Assembly: GCA_030522415.1 (NCBI GenBank)
Contig: CM060121.1
Location: 8,220,976 to 8,284,975 of the forward strand
Origin: Channallabes apus
Lineage: Eukaryota > Chordata > Actinopteri > Siluriformes > Clariidae
DNA: 64,000 nucleotides
Reading direction: 5' to 3'
The notes under the pieces are model-generated. The model saw only the letters and a program-made list of their open reading frames with translations, was not told the DNA's origin and made no database searches. This document shows positions 57,797 through 64,000 of the stretch, piece after piece; the first letter of the stretch is position 1; each line of letters starts with the position of its first letter. The translations under genes and the position numbers were made by a program.

Positions 57797-58021
57797 GTTG
57801 TTGTTCTTTCGGCTGCTCCCGGCAAGGGGTCGCCACAGCGTAATATCCAGTCCGCACAACAACTTGGCACAGGTTTTACGCCGGATGCCCTTCCTGACAC
57901 AGCTCTCCCATTTTATCCGGGCTTGGGACCGGCACTGCATCCAGTGGCTGGGGTTTGGGCACCGGCTGGGAATCGAACCCGGGCTTTCCGCATGGCAGGC
58001 GAAACACCTACCACTGAACCA
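57797..58021 (-). mobile_element. tRNA-Gly-derived SINE with RTE-type tail and 16-bp target duplication
   Basis: On the minus strand the head (58021 to about 57960) reads tggttcagtggtagg..., cgcctgccatgcgg and cccgggttcgattccca, closely following tRNA-Gly(GCC) with boxes A and B. The body includes 'gtcaggaagggcatccggcg', and the tail is 'gctgtggcgacccc..gccgggagcagccgaaag' plus (AAC)n. The 16-mer gacataacagcacatt flanks it at 57781-57796 and 58022-58037, a perfect target duplication, so the insertion is fairly recent. The tail matches the RTE-type LINE at 26877-26925, its likely mobilising partner. Confidence 0.93.
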
Positions 58022-58037
58022 GACATAACAGCACATT

Positions 58038-60086
58038 AATGACAAATATCCAGGCTGAAACATGTAAACTGTCTCAACCAAATGGACCTTTTGCTCCTTC
58101 CTTAATGTGTTAAAATAAATGTTCTGCACCTTTACATGGTTCCTTTGTGCCTTCATTACCTTGGACTTGAACAAAAGATTAATGCTTTATTAATATCTCT
58201 GTGTAACCTGTCAGCAAACACACTTACAGATCAAATACTGACAGATGAGTCACTGTCCTCTCTTGCATTTCATCTGCACACTGTTATTTGTACAGCCTGA
58301 TCTACTGAAGGCCTGCAGTTTCAGCGTACTGCTTGGATCATGGGCCGTGAGCATGAACCTCCAAATGCTGTATAAACAAAGGTAATAAAAAGTGCCATGG
58401 AACATGCCCTATCATTTGCACAGTAAGATTGAAACAGATTGTTGAAATTAAACAAGTGCAGTAGAGATAGGGGGGGAAATGTGATTTAATTATGTATCAC
58501 AATTCTTTCATCTGTTTGATGAATTCCTAAAAAAAATGGCACACTGACTCCAAAAATTAATTTTTTAAAACTAATTTTTAGTTTATACAAGTTTACATTT
58601 GAGGTGATAAAATGTTGCCAGTATAATCCTGCAGGTTGCATGTTCTAGACTATTTAAACAGGACAGCATCCTGTGTGGTAGGAGCAAATTATTTGTCAAA
58701 ATCGTTTAGAATTGTAACAAAATATGAAAACTAATCATAACAAATCAGGATATTCAGGATATAAAGTCATGAAACAAGAACAGATTTCTCCTACTGTGAA
58801 GCGTTTACGTACATTACAACCTCGGATCATGAAAAACCTGTGTGTTGGACCACAGCTGCTTCCTATCACTTCGCCTCAGACGTAACCCTACAGTACGTTC
58901 ACGCTGTCAGCAGGAAACAAAGCGTGTTCGTCTTCTATTCAACATGACAAAATAAAGATTCAGATGAAGTAGCCTTTGGAGTGTGTATGTGCAGTTTGAT
59001 AGCAAAAAAAAATTAGGGACGTTTTTTTTTTTTTTTTTTTTGGTCTTATTTTCAACTAAAAAAGCTTCATTCAGAGACTTTACATCTTAATTGCCTATTT
59101 GTTACGTTTTGTCCATGAATTAGTTGCCACTTTTAGATGGGGTGGTTTATATTTATATAGGAGGAACGCTGTAACTCTTGCAGTGCAATTTAATCCTTAA
59201 AACACCAGCGTTACTCGTACAGTCAAACAAAGACTGTAATCTGTTCCATCGAATGAATTCAGTGTTTTTAAATTGTACTTTGAGGGCACACCGGAGCAAT
59301 GAACCCAGGATCTTAAACTGAATTATATGTGTGTAATTGATGGGCATTTCTTCATTAACAAGCTAACACTTAATTTAACTACAAGAGTGAGTCAAAAAGC
59401 CATGCATCTCTAAGTGTTGTAATATTACCTCTCTTTTTAATTTTCTTTTAGAAATATTACAATGAGGTTCATCTTAGCTCCCAAAGTGCTGTACTGTAAT
59501 ATTGTGTTTGTACAAACTGCATCATGTCCACTTTCACAAAACAGATATCTGACTTTTTTTTTTTTTTACCCTTTTCACAGCTTTCTAAAGTAATATTCCA
59601 TCCCACTCAGGCCATCAGTTTGCTATTAATATTGGTTTAAATGAAGCTGTTTCTTCTGGTGATCATCGATATTTGCAATTAAAAATGTGTGATTTTGCTT
59701 GCAAAAAAATCTCAGCCCTTAGTGCCCACTCAGTTCATTTTTAATGAGTTTGACATTCCTGGCTTTGACTTATCTGAGCTGTTCATTATTAGGACTGGTG
59801 AGACGTGTGTTTGCCTCTCAGCTGTGCGCATGAGACAGCGTGACAGGGAGGATCTGCTGGACGCCTGCTAGTTCAAGATGCACTGTGTGAAGTCAATGGA
59901 CTGTATTATGAGAGAAGATCAGTTATCGGGATGAATGCAAATGACATTTTTTAATGAAGCACAGATGCCTCAGGCACAGGAACAATTATTTTATGAAATT
60001 CAATTCAATCTGCCTAATTCTGCTTTGTCAATTGGAGGGTTTAATAACATTTCATGGAACCATTTCATGTGTATACAGCCATTATA
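58038..60086. other. Presumed intron or upstream region of the zinc-finger gene
   Basis: No exon recognised. A dispersed repeat at about 58470-58810 resembles the intronic one at 56330-56590 ('gaggtgataaaatgttgc', 'ttgtaacaaaatatgaaaa'). A 19-20 bp poly(T) lies at 59022-59041. Confidence 0.45.
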
Positions 60087-60823
60087 CACTGCCTGGACAA
60101 AAAAATAAAAGTGGTGCGCACTACGATTTCTTTCAATCATTTTTATCTTTGATTACAGCACACAATGTGGTCGCCAGTTCACATGTGAAAATGATTCCTC
60201 GTGCTCCCAAAAACACTCTTTAACTATTTGAGTCCTGGAATATGCCTGTTCTGCAAAGGAAGGAAAATCCTGATCACCTGGTCATGATGACCTGATCACC
60301 TGGGCATAACCTGAGCCTAGACCTGACCAACTGAAGCAACCCCAGATCATAACACTGCCTCCAGAGGCTTATACAGTGGTCACTATTCATAGAGGGTTCA
60401 TGTGCTTCCATTTTAAGCCTGATCGCACTGCAATTGGGTCAGTCTGGACTCATCAGATCATATGATCCATCTTTATGCTCAGTTTTTTCTGATTAGTCTC
60501 ACTAACAATTGCTTTTCTTAAGGAGACAGATCTGTTAGTGCCAATCTTTCATCATACGGTGTGCGCATGAAAATGCGCTTACTTACACTTTTAAACACTG
60601 CTATGGTTTTTACTGTTGATTTTTCACCAAGTGTTTAAGTGATCTCCGTTCATGATTTTTCCAAAGTACATTTATTGCACAAAGTTTCGAAATCTCCTAC
60701 GATTCGATAATGTTCTTAACCTAGTTCCTGTCCTTTCAAATCTACTTTGCTTCTTTTCTCTTTGCTTGATGCAGCCCAATGTGACCCTTAAAAAAAGGCA
60801 ACTTTTTTGGGGGCCAGGCAGTG
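60087..60823. mobile_element. Tc1/mariner-like non-autonomous element with TA duplication
   Basis: TA (60085-60086) then cactgcctggacaaaaaaa; right end ...aacttttttgggggccaggcagtg then TA (60824-60825). The termini are inverted with a few changes. 737 bp with no intact transposase; interior unassigned. Confidence 0.82.
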
Positions 60824-60833
60824 TATGTACAAG

Positions 60834-61014
60834 GCAGCACAGTGGCGTAGTTGCACTGTCACCTTGCACCTCCAGGGTCCAAGGTTCGATTCCCGCCTCG
60901 GGTCTGTGTGCATAGAATTTGCATGTTCTCCCCGTGCTTGGTGGGTTTCCTCCGATTTCCTCCCACAGTCCAAAGACATGCAGGTTAGGTTAATTGGCAT
61001 TACCAAATCACCCA

Positions 61015-61054
<40 letters not shown>

Positions 61055-61070
61055 CCTCCACCCTGTGCGA
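60834..61070 (+). repeat. Main-family SINE with GT expansion
   Basis: Head 'aggcagcacagtggcgtag', 'ccaaggttcgattcccgcctcggg', body to 'aatcacccatagtgtgtgtg'. The 3' part is replaced by a (GT)n run (61016-61050) and short residual sequence. Lies 10 bp from the preceding TIR element. Confidence 0.92.
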
Positions 61071-64000
61071 GCAGGCAAAGCATAAAAAGGAGACTTGTTA
61101 TTAATTCTAATACTGTTCTGTAACATCTACTTACAATAGCATTGAAAACTGCTTAATGCTGACTGAACATACCAATTAGTGCAGTCCTATTTCATTACAG
61201 CGCTTCTGGAATAATTTTAATAAACAGTGTTGCAAGCTAAATGAGTTCATTATAATATGCTGAAGTGGTTTTATAAATGCAGTATTAGACAGCAATATAC
61301 AAATATAATTCATTTGTAGCATTTACAAAAGATTATTTCTGTTAATCTAAAGACATATTACTTTGGACTTCTTTGCTGCAGCACACCAACAGCTGTAAGC
61401 AAGACACAAAGAATGGTTTGAAGAAGAAACCCAGGTTAAACGCAGTGAAGCATTACAAATATAAATACTTGATGGGAAACAAAATTGAAATCATAAATGC
61501 AGCTGTCCATCAACCTATGATGTGTGTAAATGTGTTAGTTTGCGCCACATCTTTCTTGTTATGGCCACAACCCTCCTCATATAATGCTTTGTTCAACACT
61601 AATCGTTTCATTGTCGAGCTACTGATAGATATCTTTCAGCCCTCTCATCTAATAACACCAGCAGCCATCACTGATAATATGCTACAGATTAGAACTTTCT
61701 CGATTTCCTACTTTCCGCCTCTAAAGATGACAAAATCTATTCTATCACCTATACTCAAATAAACTACTCACAGACTTTATATCTCTCTAAATGATCCAAT
61801 ATGTGATTCAATCCAAGACTGCAGTGTGGTTTATACCATTCTCTTACTGCGATAAAAATGAAATCAGGTGTTTTTTTAATTCATATATTTCCTATTTTTT
61901 TCCTAGAACCACTGTCTCTCTTGCTTTACCACACTTCCTTATTGGACATCAGACTGTAGTACTGCGTTACCCGAGCAAGCTGCAAAATGAAATGTGACAC
62001 GTAGGCTCCTGCTCTTCAGATTGCAAAATTTCCAAGTTACAAAATATCACTTTGTGGAATTAATACAATCTGAAAAATACTTCATCATCCTGGATGGTGT
62101 CCATTATAGAGCATTACACGAGTTTGCATTCTCATTCAAGCATGGGGCAAAAAAAGAGTTACCACTTCGCCTAGCAACAAGTGTGAGGAAACCTCATGTG
62201 GAGTCATGTCCGCTTGATCTTAATTTAAAAATTTATTCATCTCCATTTCTGTGAAATCCCTATATCGGTAAGTACATCAGTGAATGTGTATGGGAAAAGC
62301 CCGGACCTCATTCTGAATGTCCAATAGTCTCCATCCAATATACGCAACTTAGATCATACATAAGTATATCTATAAAAATTATTTGCATTTTCGTTATATC
62401 GTCCTTTTTTCTCGTTCAAGGCTACTGTTTATCCAGTCACTGCTGTGCAGGTTGGAACGTGTTACATCAGTTCACTTGTAGCTGCGATGCAAGCAAATGT
62501 GGATGTCCCACTTGTGATTTGCACAAAAGAATATCAAGGCAAGGTGATTATGTTGAAAAAAGACATCTTTGTCTTTTCTAAATGTTCATTAAAATAAATT
62601 ATCCGGCCAGAGTGAGGATAATTTTTGACTTACCCTCATAACTAGGATTGACTGTAGAAAATATGTTTTTATTTATAATTTTGCATACGTATGTTGCTCA
62701 AACTAATTGTATCTCATGTATCAAAAGTACCTTAATCAAAGCAACATGCATGCCCTTAGGCCTAATAATTAGGGAATACATACAATAGGACTGATAAAAA
62801 GGACGGACAACGTACAAATTGTACAAATTAACATCAAATCGTCTGTTCAAAGCCGCCGAGCTGAGCCCAAAGCAAGAAAAAGGTTCAGAGATGGACTAAC
62901 TTCCCCTTTTTAGGGAACCTGCACTGTGCCGTGATTAGAGCAAATAAATAATTATTTAATCACTCGTCAGAATTGTTATCATAATTACAGGTGAGGTGGG
63001 AATAAGACTGATAGGGCTAATCAGGATTAGTAGAAATAAGTAGGACAGTTACTATACATGTAATAATTAACACATAATATAATCAGAACTAGTGATAACA
63101 TAATCTGTTTAAAAGCCTAATTGATTAGTGGACGTAGTTATATTGCAGTAATTTATAAAGCATAAAAGGCACACCAGAAGCCAATATGAGGGAGATCAGA
63201 AGCCTAAAGTCTTTATACATTGGGGTAAAAGTGTATAAGATAGATCAAATTGACATGAAGTGATCTGATGGAATGTCACAGAGAATCTGGTCAAAAAGAG
63301 GAACTTACTCTCCTTTTCATAAAGAAAAAGAAAGGGCAAAGAAACCAACCTACACATGAATAATTCATTAATAAAGATATGATAAGAGAGGGAATTGGGT
63401 GCTGTCACCAAACTAGGCCAAACCAATCATAACATATCTAAAGAATATTGAATAAATATTGGTTTAAAAAAAAGTTGGATTAAACATAGAATAAACACAT
63501 GTTAATTTAGGGGCTTTGTGTGGCATCTGTCTGTTGGACCAGTCGGGGCAGATTTGTCTGTCTTCGGTAAACATGATTTGCTTTGTCTCTACTAAAAGTT
63601 ACTCAGTGATTACTTATTTTTTTGGTCAAAATTTGCCATGACATGACCCAGAGAGATGAATACTTGTGCAACCAACAAACATATGCTTTCTTGTTTAATT
63701 AGCCTTGGTGTGACAATAAAAAATAGCATTAATCAAGCAGTTAAAATAAATTAAGTGCATTTAATTCCAGGTTGTAACACTGCAAAATGTAGACAGAGAC
63801 GGGATGGGTTAATGAACTGCACTTCTAAAAAGAAGCAAAATGTCAATAGTGCAAGGCAATTTCAAAAATTAAAGGTTTAACAATCTTGATTTTTAATGAT
63901 AAATTGGACTATAGTTTTGCTGTGTAAGTTTTAATCATTGACATGCTAATGGAATATAACGCATGGGTTTGGTGACTCATTCCTAACCAGACCTGTAACA
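61071..64000. other. No gene recognised to the right edge
   Basis: AT-rich. Small frames (61373-61762, 61994-62254 and others) have no recognised domain. A possible trace of a mariner end ('ggtgattatgttgaaaaa') is at about 62545-62562. No C2H2 exon of the neighbouring gene was found. Confidence 0.45.

Noticed and set aside
57960..58021. A functional tRNA-Gly gene on the minus strand
   Set aside because: The head has substitutions in the stem regions, continues into a SINE body and is flanked by target duplications; it is a tRNA-derived SINE. The same holds for tRNA-like heads at 2015, 27772 and 60834.
62495..62570. Mariner transposase end ('GDYVEK'-like)
   Set aside because: Only a handful of residues match and no other part of the element is nearby.
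1..64000. CRISPR array, prophage, operon or other prokaryotic defence system
   Set aside because: All evidence is vertebrate: spliced gene, SINEs, LINEs, microsatellites. The regular repeats (151 bp, 32 bp) lack the repeat-spacer pattern of CRISPR.

Overview
The window is vertebrate nuclear DNA, almost certainly from a teleost fish. The evidence is an intronless D1-class dopamine receptor, a spliced C2H2 zinc-finger gene, tRNA-derived SINEs with (ATGA)n tails, Rex1/L2/L1/RTE-type LINEs, Ty3/gypsy chromovirus-type LTR retrotransposons, Tc1/mariner and hAT-type DNA elements, and many (GT)n, (CA)n and (AT)n microsatellites. The wording of the main SINE family looks like that of catfishes (Siluriformes), but this is recalled resemblance and was not tested. 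No bacterial, phage or CRISPR-like system is present.

Layout. 1-14 kb is repeat-rich: a 151-bp satellite in both orientations, a SINE with a perfect 12-bp target-site duplication (TSD), an L1-like LINE tail, a decayed gypsy element cut by a Rex1-type LINE, and a hAT MITE. 14.0-19.3 kb is a complete but coding-defective gypsy element with 570-bp LTRs that differ at one base and a perfect 5-bp TSD. 19.3-31 kb holds decayed LINEs (L2/CR1-like, RTE), SINEs and a Tc1-like copy, with no gene I can name. 31.2-35.0 kb is a nested composite: a TIR element with TA ends, carrying an LTR element inserted inside its right terminal repeat; that LTR element contains a 32-bp GC-rich minisatellite. 36.4-40.7 kb is a third gypsy element, truncated at its 3' end. 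41-49.8 kb is mostly unique or degenerate sequence with SINEs and Tc1 fragments.

Cellular genes lie at 49.9-57.3 kb, both on the minus strand. drd5 (dopamine receptor D5/D1B) is a single 453-codon exon in a CpG-rich block. Upstream of it in transcription order lie the last two recognisable coding exons of a C2H2 zinc-finger gene that I read as zbtb49. Its 5' part is outside the window or not recognised. ZBTB49 and DRD5 lie in the same order and orientation on human 4p16 (recalled), which supports both names.

Most noteworthy: two unrelated gypsy copies each carry, next to the 5' LTR, a 9-11 nt stretch exactly complementary to LTR sequence about 30 nt downstream of a TATA-like box. That is the arrangement expected for Tf1/sushi-type self-primed reverse transcription. 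Others are a perfect spacer-free 56-bp palindrome, a glutamine run in the third intracellular loop of the D5 receptor, and a tRNA-Gly-derived SINE with a perfect 16-bp TSD whose tail matches the RTE-type LINE in the same window.
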